Positions 1 to 8,366 of a stretch of DNA of 20,684 nt are shown here, in pieces. The notes under the pieces were generated by a model. The model ran no database searches. It had not been told where the DNA came from and saw only the letters and a program-made list of their open reading frames with translations. The translations under genes were made by a program, and so were the position numbers. The DNA is from Cymbomonas tetramitiformis (Eukaryota > Chlorophyta > Pyramimonadophyceae > Pyramimonadales > Pyramimonadaceae). How positions within the stretch are numbered: position 1 is the first letter of the stretch; every line of letters starts with the position of its first letter. The DNA lies in the NCBI GenBank assembly GCA_001247695.2, contig LGRX02015658.1, positions 1 through 20,684 on the forward strand, in the 5' to 3' direction.

Positions 1-195
1 GAGAACCTGTATAATCCATCCACCAGAGCCGGTGGCTCTAGCCTCGGCATAGCCAGGCGACAGGTGAGAACCTGGATAATCCATCCAACAGAGCGGTGGC
101 TCTAGCCTCGGCACTGCCAGGCGGCAGTTGGAGATCTGGATAAAAGCTCTGCGCATCCCGAGGAGGCGGTAGGGGTTTAAAACCTTTCCTGGTAG
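1..195. repeat. Degenerate 65-bp tandem repeat
   Basis: Two clear units start at 1 and 66, each opening with GAGAACCTG(T/G)ATAATCCATCC and running through GGTGGCTCTAGCCTCGGCA to a GCCAGGCG(A/G)CAG end. A third, decayed unit begins near 131 (GAGATCTGGATAA). Related fragments appear again at 304-322 (GAGACCCGTATAATCATCC) and 333-346, so the array is probably the decayed edge of a longer one that continues left of the window. Unit 1 carries a small hairpin, AGAGCC-GGT-GGCTCT. No coding potential is apparent. Confidence 0.75.
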
Positions 196-845
196 TGCAG
201 ATGGCAGACCGGTGAGAGGCCGACCCTTGTGCTTAAGAGGCTGAACTCCTTACTGCGGTGCGTGTCATGGGAAGTGTAATGTCATCCCAGACGACAGGCG
301 GCCGAGACCCGTATAATCATCCTAAGCAACAGTAGAAGATCTGTATAAAAACTTCACCGGTCCGACGTGGTCAGCGTGGACGTGACCTTCCCTAAGGGGG
401 GGGGAGTTGTGCTAGGAGGCAAGCACAAGAGCCAGAGACGCAAGTAAAAGGGCTAAGAAAACGGCTAAGTACAAAAAGCAACTACAACTATAAAAAGTAC
501 TCAGTACGGAGTACAGTAGGACCGATCTGAATGATGTTGGTGTGAGGTGCCTAGATCGTTGTACGGAGTACTTAGTACAGTTGAGTTCCGAGTTGAGTTT
601 CATGATGCTTAAGAACTCTATGGCAGCCAGCTTCGGAGATGAGAACTGAACTGAATAAGTGTAACAAGCAAGTACAAAACCGTAACCGCTGTATATGTGT
701 AATGAAAGCATACACTGAAAGCATAACTTGAAGTGAATTACGAAACCGAATTCCGGATAGTTGACCGCCGTAATCATACCTCGTGCGGTCGTTTAATAGC
801 TAGTAATAGTTAAGCCCGAAAGTGTAAAGAAGAGAAGAAACTGGA
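196..845. other. Intergenic stretch with GTAC clusters
   Basis: I find no gene here. The stretch holds two 18-bp clusters (497-514 and 561-578), each with GTAC three times at exact 7-bp spacing. They include the odd palindromes GTACTCAGTAC and GTACTTAGTAC. A looser GTAC cluster recurs at 1457-1477. Open frames in this stretch are short and look like chance. Confidence 0.5.
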
Positions 846-1045
846 GTGGTAGCCTCTTACACACCTTGGGAGGACACTTTTTGCACAGCAGAGTCTCTAG
901 GGGTCAACACTTCCCCCCTAGAACTTGCGTTTGCGCACCGCACTGTGGGGCGGGCGGGCGAGTGCCCCACACGTACCACCCATCACGCACGCGGGGCGGG
1001 CGGGAGTGCCCCACGATATAACACGGTGACGACACGGGATGGGCC
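846..1045. repeat. GC-rich duplicated stem-loop segment
   Basis: A roughly 45-bp duplication places a G-rich run (GGGGCGGGCGGGC) followed by AGTGCCCCAC at about 945-969 and again at about 991-1014. The first copy can fold through TGTGGGG/CCCCACA. Just before it, CTAGGGG (897-903) pairs with CCCCTAG (915-921). No gene is visible. Confidence 0.5.
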
Positions 1046-1049
1046 ATGA

Positions 1050-1161
1050 TCGATAAAAAGTTGACATTTGTCGATAAAATATCAATATGTATCGATAAAT
1101 CATCGATATGTATAAACGACGAGTATCGATATTCTGTGGTTTTAATCGATACTCGTCGATA
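1050..1161. promoter_or_regulatory. Seven-copy TCGATA array, helically spaced
   Basis: TCGATA occurs on the plus strand at 1050, 1071, 1092, 1103, 1126, 1146 and 1156. The intervals are 21, 21, 11, 23, 20 and 10 bp, so nearly all are close to whole multiples of a DNA helical turn. Several copies extend to ATCGATA. This pattern fits a multi-site protein-binding array (enhancer, origin-like iterons or element-end binding sites). The function is inference; no promoter core or gene start is tied to it. Sparser TCGATA copies occur on the other side of the neighbouring retroelement (4857, 4896, 5022). Confidence 0.45.
1117..1158. repeat. 14-bp perfect inverted repeat inside the TCGATA array
   Basis: The left arm CGACGAGTATCGAT (1117-1130) is the exact reverse complement of the right arm ATCGATACTCGTCG (1145-1158). 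A 14-nt spacer separates them. Each arm includes one TCGATA site, so two of the array's sites are arranged as a true dyad. Confidence 0.85.
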
Positions 1162-1341
1162 GCTTATCGAATGCCCCACATCTACCAATATTTTAGATCC
1201 TTCGATATTCTTATGCGCCGCAGGTGCGAATTTTTTAATATCCAAACTTTTTCGTTGATCATTGGGGTCATTCCAAGTCAAGGGCGTGTGCTCCACACCC
1301 CTAGGACTTTACGCGGTTTGCATTATTGCTTCTACGGGGTC

Positions 1342-1522
1342 TATAATATAACGTATTATATCGGGTGCGGTCACTGAATATCTTTCATACAAGTGTAAGC
1401 TCATTATAAGAGATAAACGAATATAACGTGTCCGTGACCTAGGGATCTGTCACCTAGTACTGTACGAGTACTGGTACAGCTAACGGGAGTCAGAATAGTT
1501 ATGACCTACGGGTCACTGAATC
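1342..1522 (-). repeat. Left direct repeat of the gag element (3' LTR-like)
   Basis: The first 84 bases (1342-1425) match 4534-4618 with no visible difference, starting TATAATATAACG. Similarity then continues with small indels through GATCTGTCACC, CGGGAGTCAGA and GACCTACGGGTCA. The inner boundary at 1342/4534 is sharp, as expected of an LTR edge, because sequences to its left are unrelated in the two copies. Relative to the minus-strand Gag ORF this copy is the 3' repeat. TG...CA ends are not clear, so calling it an LTR rather than another direct repeat is inference. Confidence 0.6.
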
Positions 1523-1734
1523 CAGCACACCACCCTGTGACTGTACACAGCAGTGCTGTTGCAGGTGGCAGAGAGCGGAGCACAGACAAAGCAAATTGTT
1601 CCGAAACAACAAACAGCTAAGAGCTGGAAACTGGTAGAGGGAGGCCTGTGCTTTAGCCAGGGCGGTCCCTTCCTAAAACTGCTGCTAGGATACTGCTTGC
1701 AAGCTAAGTTCCTACAGCTCAATTTCGCAGATAC

Positions 1735-4155
1735 TCAGCCACTTTGAAAGTGGTCTACAAAGCTGCAGAGTTCACCAGAGTTGAAGAAGTTGTCAGTGTC
1801 AAAGAAGTTCAACCAGAACCAGAGTCCAGAAGTCATAATCCAGAACCAGAGTCCAGAGACCAGTGTCCAGAACCAGAAGCCAGAACCATAGTCCAGAAGC
1901 CAAGACCAAAAACCAGAGGCAGGAAAAGACTCGTAGAGCAAAATCAGAAATTCCGAAAATTGAAAATCAGAATTCAAACCTGCCGAAACCAAAGATGGAA
2001 AAGAAATGCCGAAAGTAAAATAGTACGGCAAGGCAGGCAGACTGTTGGCAGTCACCCCAGTGGGATGTACCGCTGCGGTGAATTCAGGGGCTCGATCGAG
2101 CACCACCGAACCTTGAACCGCTGACACACATGCAAGACACATGAGTGCGGACAGGGCTAGAGATGCAAGAGAGAAGACCCTCGGCAATGTTGCCACACCG
2201 ACACGTGACCGCGTAGCCGGTGGGGCCGAGGGAACCTCGTCTCCGGAAAAGGAATAACTGTCGGAGCCGTCGTCATCGTCGATCACGGAAAGCTCTTCCG
2301 GGTGAATCGAGCCGTGAGAAGGCTCAATTGAACACAAATGAAGGGAAGGGTCAGGGCATCCGGGCATCACTCGGTCCATGAAAGACACTCGTAGAGGTTC
2401 CTCGAAAGGAGAACCGAAAGAAGCGGGGTCCGATGCCGAAATAGGGTAAAGCCCCGTGTCGACCTCGTGATTGGCAGGTGGTGGTTGCGCATCGCACACC
2501 ACCTGCGGCACAGACAAAGTGCCGATGTGCAGTGGTGGTTGCTTACCAGCTATGGTAGCACCACCGACCTGTGCAGCCGTAGCCGCAGACCGCAGGGACT
2601 CGAGTACTCCCCGTGCATCTGATAGCACATCTCCCATGCCGGCGCCCGAAGCACCATGACCCAAGCCCGCATAGTGTGCACGCAATCCCACGTCGTGCCG
2701 TACCGGGTAGGTGAAAGGCTCAGGATCGGTACGCACCAGCGGCTGTTCGTGCTCATGGCACAAGTCAGCGAACTCTTCGTCGTTCTCGTTGTCGAAGGCG
2801 GTTTGAAAGGCCGAAACGACCTCGTCTAGGTCCATGGCGGCATCCCGTAGGTCCACATCGCACGAACCATACACCTCAGGGCAACGTGCCGTGTCATGAA
2901 AGTGCCCAGGGCAGAGGGGGCACTCCTGAACGAAGGCCGAGGATGCGGAGTGAAAAGAAATGCTCCTAGCACCCTGCGGCTTCATGCCTTGAGGCCAATT
3001 CCCGCCCTTCGTGAGCGGGGATGCCGCGAAGCGTTGCTTCCATCCCACGTGACGATTACGTCCGTGAAACTTACCGTCGGTCCGACGGTTTCGTTCGTCG
3101 CGCCACTTGGACGGTGGAAATTTTACACCACCGCCCCCATGCCTACGGGAAAAATCACTCCGCGGCGGCGGTGCGTCGGGTGCAATTCCGCGCTCGTCAT
3201 GATGGAGGGAGGCGAGTAGGGTAGAGGCCTCACCAATGATACGAGCAAACTCCTCTAGGAAGTCTGAGATGTCACCCCGCCCATCACCTGCGTAAGCCAA
3301 CCCGAGAGGCGTGTGCGTCGGGACAGGCGCGGCTGTCTTGGGGCGGGTGGGAGGGCCATTAGGGTTCGCACTCCACCACACCTCTAGAACGTGAGTGTAC
3401 ACCTCCTCGATGCTCACTTTCGCCAACTCGGTGTCCAGGCGGAGCGGGGTGATCACTTCCTTGTAGAAGTCAGCGTCCAGCGCTGCCAGGAGCTGCCTTT
3501 TGGCTGCTTCGTCATCCAGGGGACCCGCTCCGCTAGCCGCGATAGCTTTAAGGCACTCGTCAAATTGTGCAACCAAGGGCTCAGGGTCATTAGAAGAACC
3601 AAAAGAAATGCTTAAGAGTTCTTCATGGTGGCGGAGCGGCCGATGCCCAGGCGGCAGCAGCCGCTTGGTGATCTCTAGGAGTGCACGCTTACCGTCGCGC
3701 GGAGAAATCCGAGCGGAAGCGTCAACCCACCTTCGAGCTGGAGAGTGTGGCGTCGTCAAAGAGACCAACGCACGAAGTAAAATGTCGTTGAAGATCGGGT
3801 GAACCTCCTTGGTGACGTCCACGAGGTCAAAGATGTCCTCGTTGGCGCTGTCCTTGTTGACAAACGAGGACTCCAAGGCAGTAACCAACGAATCCCAAAG
3901 AAGTTGTCGATGAGGCTCACTTCCGGAAAATGAGGACGCCTTAGTACCTAAGGTGTCCTTCGCAACACGCTTCACAACGTCAATGTCCCAAGACGATTGT
4001 AAAACGGCATTGCCGCGTGTTCTATCAGCAGCAGCGAGCGCAACATGCGCTGACTGCGGGGTGCTCTTGTAGCGAGCACCCACGTCCCTAGCAAAGATTG
4101 AATCCAGGCGCATCCGAGCGCCCATGGCCGGTGTTCCAACTGAGGATGAAGTCAT
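1735..4155 (-). CDS. Retrotransposon Gag-like polyprotein with CCHC zinc knuckle
   Basis: This 806-residue ORF is the longest in the window. Residues about 60-265 look like a retrotransposon capsid region: helical, with a QLLWDSLVTAL segment and a PLVAQFDECLKAIAASG segment followed by a leucine-rich stretch to about 260. Residues 340-400 are basic and glycine-rich. A perfect CX2CX4HX4C nucleic-acid-binding knuckle uses C412, C415, H420 and C425. After it comes an acidic serine-rich stretch (about 622-645), then a strongly hydrophobic segment at about 659-686 that could span a membrane. The tail (745-783) is a Trp/Phe-rich repeat, because the DNA there is a 27-bp minisatellite. Gag proteins coat element RNA in cytoplasmic particles. 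The start at 4155 is the first ATG of the frame; the stop of an upstream ORF overlaps it by one base. No pol domains follow. The hydrophobic tail may be read-through into non-coding repeat rather than original Gag. Gag identity is well supported; the exact lineage (Ty3- or Ty1-like) is not. Confidence 0.8.
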   Translation of the reverse strand: MTSSSVGTPAMGARMRLDSIFARDVGARYKSTPQSAHVALAAADRTRGNAVLQSSWDIDVVKRVAKDTLGTKASSFSGSEPHRQLLWDSLVTALESSFVNKDSANEDIFDLVDVTKEVHPIFNDILLRALVSLTTPHSPARRWVDASARISPRDGKRALLEITKRLLPPGHRPLRHHEELLSISFGSSNDPEPLVAQFDECLKAIAASGAGPLDDEAAKRQLLAALDADFYKEVITPLRLDTELAKVSIEEVYTHVLEVWWSANPNGPPTRPKTAAPVPTHTPLGLAYAGDGRGDISDFLEEFARIIGEASTLLASLHHDERGIAPDAPPPRSDFSRRHGGGGVKFPPSKWRDERNRRTDGKFHGRNRHVGWKQRFAASPLTKGGNWPQGMKPQGARSISFHSASSAFVQECPLCPGHFHDTARCPEVYGSCDVDLRDAAMDLDEVVSAFQTAFDNENDEEFADLCHEHEQPLVRTDPEPFTYPVRHDVGLRAHYAGLGHGASGAGMGDVLSDARGVLESLRSAATAAQVGGATIAGKQPPLHIGTLSVPQVVCDAQPPPANHEVDTGLYPISASDPASFGSPFEEPLRVSFMDRVMPGCPDPSLHLCSIEPSHGSIHPEELSVIDDDDGSDSYSFSGDEVPSAPPATRSRVGVATLPRVFSLASLALSALMCLACVSAVQGSVVLDRAPEFTAAVHPTGVTANSLPALPYYFTFGISFPSLVSAGLNSDFQFSEFLILLYESFPASGFWSWLLDYGSGFWFWTLVSGLWFWIMTSGLWFWLNFFDTDNFFNSGELCSFVDHFQSG
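1812..1892. repeat. 27-bp minisatellite in the Gag C-terminus
   Basis: Three units start CCAGAACCAGA at 1812, 1839 and 1866, with decayed relatives on both sides. The period is a multiple of three, so on the minus strand it gives a 9-residue repeat (SGLWFW core) at the Gag C-terminus. On the plus strand it gives a proline/glutamate-rich repeat. Both readings are open, so frame alone does not show which, if either, is translated. Confidence 0.7.
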
Positions 4156-4376
4156 CAGAATAAATTCCTACAGGAGGGGGGTTGGGGGAAAGGCGAGGTG
4201 TAAATTGTAAGGTGGCGGGCGACCGTAATGCAGTTGCGGAGTAAGGAGAAGAAGGGGTCGAACGAAATCAACGAAGTCGAACACGCGACGGCCAAGGAGA
4301 TGTTGACAAAGGTGATCAAGCTCAGTCTAAAACAAAATCCAACGCGGACACTCGAAGAAGTTGCCGAAAGTCCCAA
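4155..4376 (-). CDS. Possible 73-codon leader ORF upstream of gag
   Basis: This short open frame in the element leader ends at TGA 4157-4155, which overlaps the Gag ATG as TGATG. Such stop-start overlaps are known to allow termination-reinitiation in some eukaryotic viruses and retroelements. The predicted peptide is hydrophobic and cysteine-poor and resembles no family I recognise. It may be a regulatory upstream ORF or chance. Confidence 0.2.
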   Translation of the reverse strand: MGLSATSSSVRVGFCFRLSLITFVNISLAVACSTSLISFDPFFSLLRNCITVARHLTIYTSPFPQPPSCRNLF

Positions 4377-4533
4377 CTCGAAACCTCACCGCAACATGGC
4401 GTAAACCGCACGCCCTAAAGTGGCCAATTCAACACCTCGCGAGGCCCCAACGCCCCGCCAAGCGGAAAAACTTAGCCACTCATGGCAAAGTCAGCAGTGA
4501 TAAAAGCGGGGTAATACCCCATAACCTGTGAGA

Positions 4534-4728
4534 TATAATATAACGTATTATATCGGGTGCGGTCACTGAATATCTTTCATACAAGTGTAAGCTCATTATA
4601 AGAGATAAACGAATATAAACGTCATGCAGCTGACCTAGGGGATCTGTCACCCTGAAATGCTGACCTGAATGCTTACAGATACGGCCCGCGGGAGTCAGAG
4701 ATGGTGTGACCTACGGGTCAGAATCAAC
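4534..4728 (-). repeat. Right direct repeat of the gag element (5' LTR-like)
   Basis: This is the partner of the left direct repeat and upstream of gag in the minus-strand sense. The left 85 bases are essentially identical to the other copy. The rest carries small indels and substitutions (for example CGGGAGTCAGAGATGG in place of CGGGAGTCAGAATAG). Strong identity over one part and drift over the rest suggests either partial gene conversion or constraint on the 85-base segment. Confidence 0.6.
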
Positions 4729-5200
4729 AATTATGTCTTTTGGGGATATGCAGACTCAGGGACCCCCCCCTAGAAAGTCACAGATTCGCTGCTCCCCCTC
4801 CTCGCCCCTGCCATCAATCCTCGGAGGCTCATATCAAGTAACCATATCAATCACTTTCGATACACCACCAACGCCTCTCAATAGATTAATAAATTTCGAT
4901 ACATCACCACCGCTGATGGATGAGTATCCGATATGATCTTATATGCATCAATCAATATCTTATATATTTGGATGTGTGAAAAACACCTTACCAATACATA
5001 CCAATATCTTCGACTAATCGATCGATACCGAAAATAATGAAGAGCGATATCATACCTAGAGCCACATTCCTCCAACCATTTTCCGAACGGCGATCGCCCC
5101 CAAACAAACCGAACGCACGGGCGAAGAGAAATCGGTGGGAGCGGGGGTTGTTGTTGTTGAAGGTGGGGCGGTGCCAAAACCCCACATCTAGGTCCACTTA
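4729..5200. other. Non-coding flank with scattered TCGATA
   Basis: No gene is visible. TCGATA occurs at 4857, 4896 and 5022, and TCCGATA near 4926, mirroring the dense array to the left of the retroelement. A C-rich run followed by CTAGAA near 4766-4777 resembles the CCCCCCTAGAA at 913-923, so some element-edge sequence may be shared. Short open frames here have no recognisable motif. Confidence 0.35.
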
Positions 5201-5320
5201 CACCGCCGACAAAAGCCAGCCTACCATAATCCCAATGGAGTGAGAAGCATTCAGGAACAGGGCGGGGCCGTGGCAAGTTACCCTTCACTTCGACACATCC
5301 CAAACCAAGCGCAAAGCGAA
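5201..5320. repeat. Family A repeat, copy 1 (diverged)
   Basis: This copy shares ACAAAAGCCAGCC(T/C)ACCAT, the following CAGGGCGGGGCCGTG and a CCCAAACC...GCAAAG segment with the copies at 5637 and 5977. Divergence is clearly higher than between those two. It may be an older member or the 5' part only. Confidence 0.5.
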
Positions 5321-5636
5321 CCCATCCCAAACACGAATCACGGCCGAAAATGTGGGGTAGCTGGGAGCTCATCCAGCTGTGCACCGCAGGGCCGTCAAGG
5401 AAATATTCCAGTCCGGTGCTCAAGCCCAAGCAAACCAAAAGGTTTCAAACCGGACAGGGGATCCCCAGCTTCGGTGCACGCTCCACCATGGTCTCCCCTA
5501 CTCGCTTTGGGCACCCCAAAAAGTGTTTATTCCATCTGTCGCCGGCATGGACGTCTGATGGGGAAAAATCAAACACGGACAATCGGATACCTGCTTGTAT
5601 TCAGTGAACAAAAATAGCAAGATAAGCACACAAGCA

Positions 5637-5860
5637 CACACTGAACGGCATGAGATCGGCAAGCAAAAGCCAGCCCACCATCATCCCAGTGGATGTGAGA
5701 CAAAGCAATCAAGAGCAGGGTGGGGCCGTGACAAAACACCACAAACTCATACATATTTCCAACCCACATGCAAAGATGATACCATGTGACCGATCATCTC
5801 CCAACAATAGTTGGTCCCAGGGTTACGGAGTAAGCGGACCCTGCTGGCATGCCCCCCAGC
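5637..5860. repeat. Family A repeat, copy 2
   Basis: The copy runs from CACACTGAACGGCATGAGAT through GCCAGCCCACCATCATCCCA and GTGACCGATCATC to GGACCCTGCTGGCATGCCCC. It matches copy 3 over its whole length with scattered substitutions and small indels. On the minus strand both copies keep a CHGP(T/A)LLLI-like peptide, but indels break the frame, so coding is not supported. Confidence 0.7.
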
Positions 5861-5976
5861 CTAGTCGAGAATAATGATATTTGGGTGTCAGCACGCCTCC
5901 AAGGAGTAGGAGTACAAGGATAAGGATAACACACATCCTACTTTAAAAGGAAATATTGGGTTGCGGGGAGCTCATT

Positions 5977-6209
5977 CACACTGAACGGCATGAGATCGGC
6001 CAACAAAAGCCAGCCCACCATCATCCCAGTGGATGTGAGAAGCAAATCAGGAGCAGGGCGGGGCCGTGACAAGATACCACAAACTCATACATGTTCCCAA
6101 CCCTGATGCAAAGCAGCATGGAAAGATGAAACGATGTGACCGATCATCGCCCAACAATTGTTGGTCTCTGGGTAACGGAGTAAGCGGACCCTGCTGGCAT
6201 GCCCCCCAG
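5977..6209. repeat. Family A repeat, copy 3
   Basis: This copy lies 340 bases after copy 2 and ends at the same CATGCCCCCCAG. The 14 bases just before it (GGGAGCTCATTCAC, 5966-5979) recur at 7627-7640, and a weaker version (GGGAGCTCATCCAG) occurs near 5364. That motif may mark a repeat-unit boundary. Confidence 0.7.
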
Positions 6210-6393
6210 TGGCTCCCGGTCGATGGATGGGACCTGTTGGTCCATGGTTATGTCATGAATGCAGTCACACCACACAGCATGGACACCCCATGTCAAAAAG
6301 GAAACATGCGGGCACCTAAGTGCTCCCCACAAAATTCAAGGGAGAACACAAAAGTTGTACATCACCACCTTCTGCCTCTCCTCGCAGCACGAC

Positions 6394-7352
6394 AGACGAA
6401 TCTACCGAGCTCTCCAAGAGGCAGTGCCCGCCAGAATGGCACCACAGGGATAACCGCCTCCCAAAACCCACTTCCACCCGGCGGCCGTCCCCGTTCACAG
6501 CGATCCGCCAGGTACTTCATATCAAGGTCAAAGAACACAAGTCCCCCGGCATGTGTAATAACCATGAGCACTGTACACGGAGAGGGAGCTAGCGTCAGAC
6601 GAATCCAAGACACTCCCAAAAAGCGAGACGTAGACGAATCCCCGACGCACTCAAAGAGGCAGTACCCATCAGAAGGGTACCACAGGGACAGCCACATCCC
6701 ATCATCCAAATCATTCCAGTGGCCGTCCCCGTTCACAACGAGATGCCAGTACCCCATAAAGTGGGTATCGATCACCAGTCCCCCGGCAGGTGAAAAAGCC
6801 CCAAGGCACTGGACAAAAATAGAGCCAGCCGCAGACGAATCCCCGACGCCCTCAAAGAGGCAGTACCCGCCAGAAGGGTACCACAGGGACAGCCACATCC
6901 CATCATCCAAATCATTCCAGTGGCCGTCCCCGTTCACAACGAGATGTCAGCACCCCATAATGTGGCTGCCAACCACCAGTCCCCCGGCAGGTGAAAAAGC
7001 CTCAAGGCACTGGACATAAATAGAGCCAGCCGCAAACGAATCCCCGACGCCCTCAAAGAGGCAGTACCCGTCAGAAGGGTACCACAGGGACAGCCACAAT
7101 CCCATCATCCAAATCATTCCAGTGGCCGTCCCCGTTCACAACGAGATGTCAGCACCACATAACGTGGCTGTCAACCACCAGTCCCCCGGCAGGTGAAAAA
7201 GCCTCAAGGCACTGGACATAAATAGAGCCAGCCGCAGACGAATCCCCGACGCCCTCAAAGAGGCAGTATCCGTCAGAAGGGTACCACAGGGACAGCCACA
7301 TCCCATCATCCAAAGCACCCAAGTGGCCGTCCCCGTTAACAGCGAGATGCCA
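6394..7352. repeat. 201-bp (67-codon) tandem array
   Basis: Units are aligned on AGACGAATCCCCGACG near 6632, 6833, 7034 and 7236 (period 201-202). A more diverged unit is centred on 6394-6590. Similarity between units is high except in the first and the truncated last. On the minus strand a unit reads as a 67-residue peptide containing NGDGHW, DDGMWLSLWYPS and GVGDSSAAGSI. It is open across units B-C (6362-6937), but later units carry TGA in place of TGG and a one-base insertion near 7098. On the plus strand a 317-codon frame (6066-7019) is also open. The array is certain. Whether either strand was ever translated is unresolved; no family is recognised. Confidence 0.85.
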
Positions 7353-8062
7353 CAACCCTATGGCGAGACGTATTCCCGGTCAGCTATGATGGCCCGAACT
7401 CCCACCCATTCGGACCTGGCACAATGACACCGTCACGTAAGTCCCCCAGCTTACGCCTGACGCGCGAGATCCAGCAACCCGGACCTCGTTTATCATACAG
7501 ACCGGGCCTCTCCACCATAAAGCGCCGCAAAAAGCCCCACAAACGCCTGCTGTGGTAACCCTTTTGTGTCATCCTGTGGAAAACAAGAGCTATGTTGTAA
7601 ACAAAGTCTTGCCAAAGGACACATCAGGGAGCTCATTCACACACACACACTCCAGCAGAAGAGAGACACTGCAGCAGTGCGCCGGCAGTGCAGTTGAAGA
7701 GGGGCTCAGGTGGCCCAGTGAGGCTTAGGGGGTTCCGTATGAGTGTCCCGAAGGATGTGCTGAATCCTTTGATCCCTGCTGTGGGTACATAGTGCAACCG
7801 AGCTCCTGCGGTTGTATGGTGCCAAAGGAATAGGTTCAAGGAGAAGCCACACACAGGCCAAGCGGAGTGTGGCACACCAAGCTAAGTTAGCCCAACCTTG
7901 ACCCCAAGTGAGGAATCAATCACGCTACCACAAAAGAGTCGAGAGTAGTCAAAATGGTGAAGCGGTCAACAATCACAAGCACTCTCCAACGCTACCAAGA
8001 TACCGCCGAGCCGTGCACCCGACCATCTTGTGTGTTAGTCGTCCTTCGAGGTGGAAGCCGAG
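7353..8062. other. Intergenic stretch, no confident gene
   Basis: This segment holds a (CA)n microsatellite at 7638-7650, just after a GGGAGCTCATTCAC motif shared with 5966-5979. It also has a small hairpin near 7437-7455 (GTAAG...CTTAC) and several short open frames on the minus strand without recognisable motifs. No tRNA or rRNA was seen. Confidence 0.5.
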
Positions 8063-8063
8063 C

Positions 8064-8071
8064 TATAAATA
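8064..8071 (+). promoter_or_regulatory. TATA-box-like octamer
   Basis: TATAAATA lies within AGCTATAAATAGAGC. If used, it would drive transcription rightward, toward the 3' end of the minus-strand secreted-protein gene about 300 bp away, and so antisense to it. No plus-strand ORF starts close downstream, so this may be chance. Confidence 0.2.
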
Positions 8072-8366
8072 GAGCAAAAAACTTATTTTACACCAAGATC
8101 GAAAGCACAAGTTGTGGGTAGGAGTGATTTCTTCGAATACGAGAAAGTTTAGCTTTCGTAAATCACTTAGAACTTTCGCTTGTTTCTTTTTGGTGGTTCC
8201 GCCCGGATGCTTACTCCACTACTTGAAATAAAGCAACGTGATACATTTCAGAACGGAGTGAGGTATATTTTCACAAGCTCTTTCAAAGTCATATTCTACC
8301 CATTGCAGGACCTTGATCTCTGCGGAGTGACATAGATGTCGTTGCTCACTCACAATATGTTTCTCT

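Larger units (their letters stand above)
1342..4728 (-). mobile_element. Gag-only LTR-like retroelement
   Basis: Two direct repeats of about 180-195 bp flank a roughly 3.0-kb interior that is almost filled by a single 806-codon Gag-like ORF on the minus strand. Only about 210 bases separate the Gag stop from the left repeat, so there is no room for protease, reverse transcriptase, RNase H or integrase. The layout resembles the non-autonomous TR-GAG class described in plants (terminal repeats plus gag), which relies on a partner's pol. A clear primer-binding site was not found: next to the right repeat, minus-strand TGGGGTATTACCCC lies about 11 bases in, which is only weakly suggestive. No polypurine tract or target-site duplication is obvious. 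A solo gag relic between unrelated direct repeats remains possible. Confidence 0.55.

Noticed and set aside
904..1296. 130-codon minus-strand ORF
   Set aside because: It spans the GC-rich duplicated hairpins and the TCGATA array; its peptide simply translates those repeats.
6066..7019. 317-codon plus-strand ORF
   Set aside because: It lies over family A copy 3 and the 201-bp array, has Pro/Ser/Lys-rich low-information content, and the opposite strand is open over the same units. Openness is explained by the repeat, so it is not called as a gene.
7633..7875. 80-codon minus-strand ORF
   Set aside because: It includes translation of the CA microsatellite and has no recognisable domain or convincing splice context.
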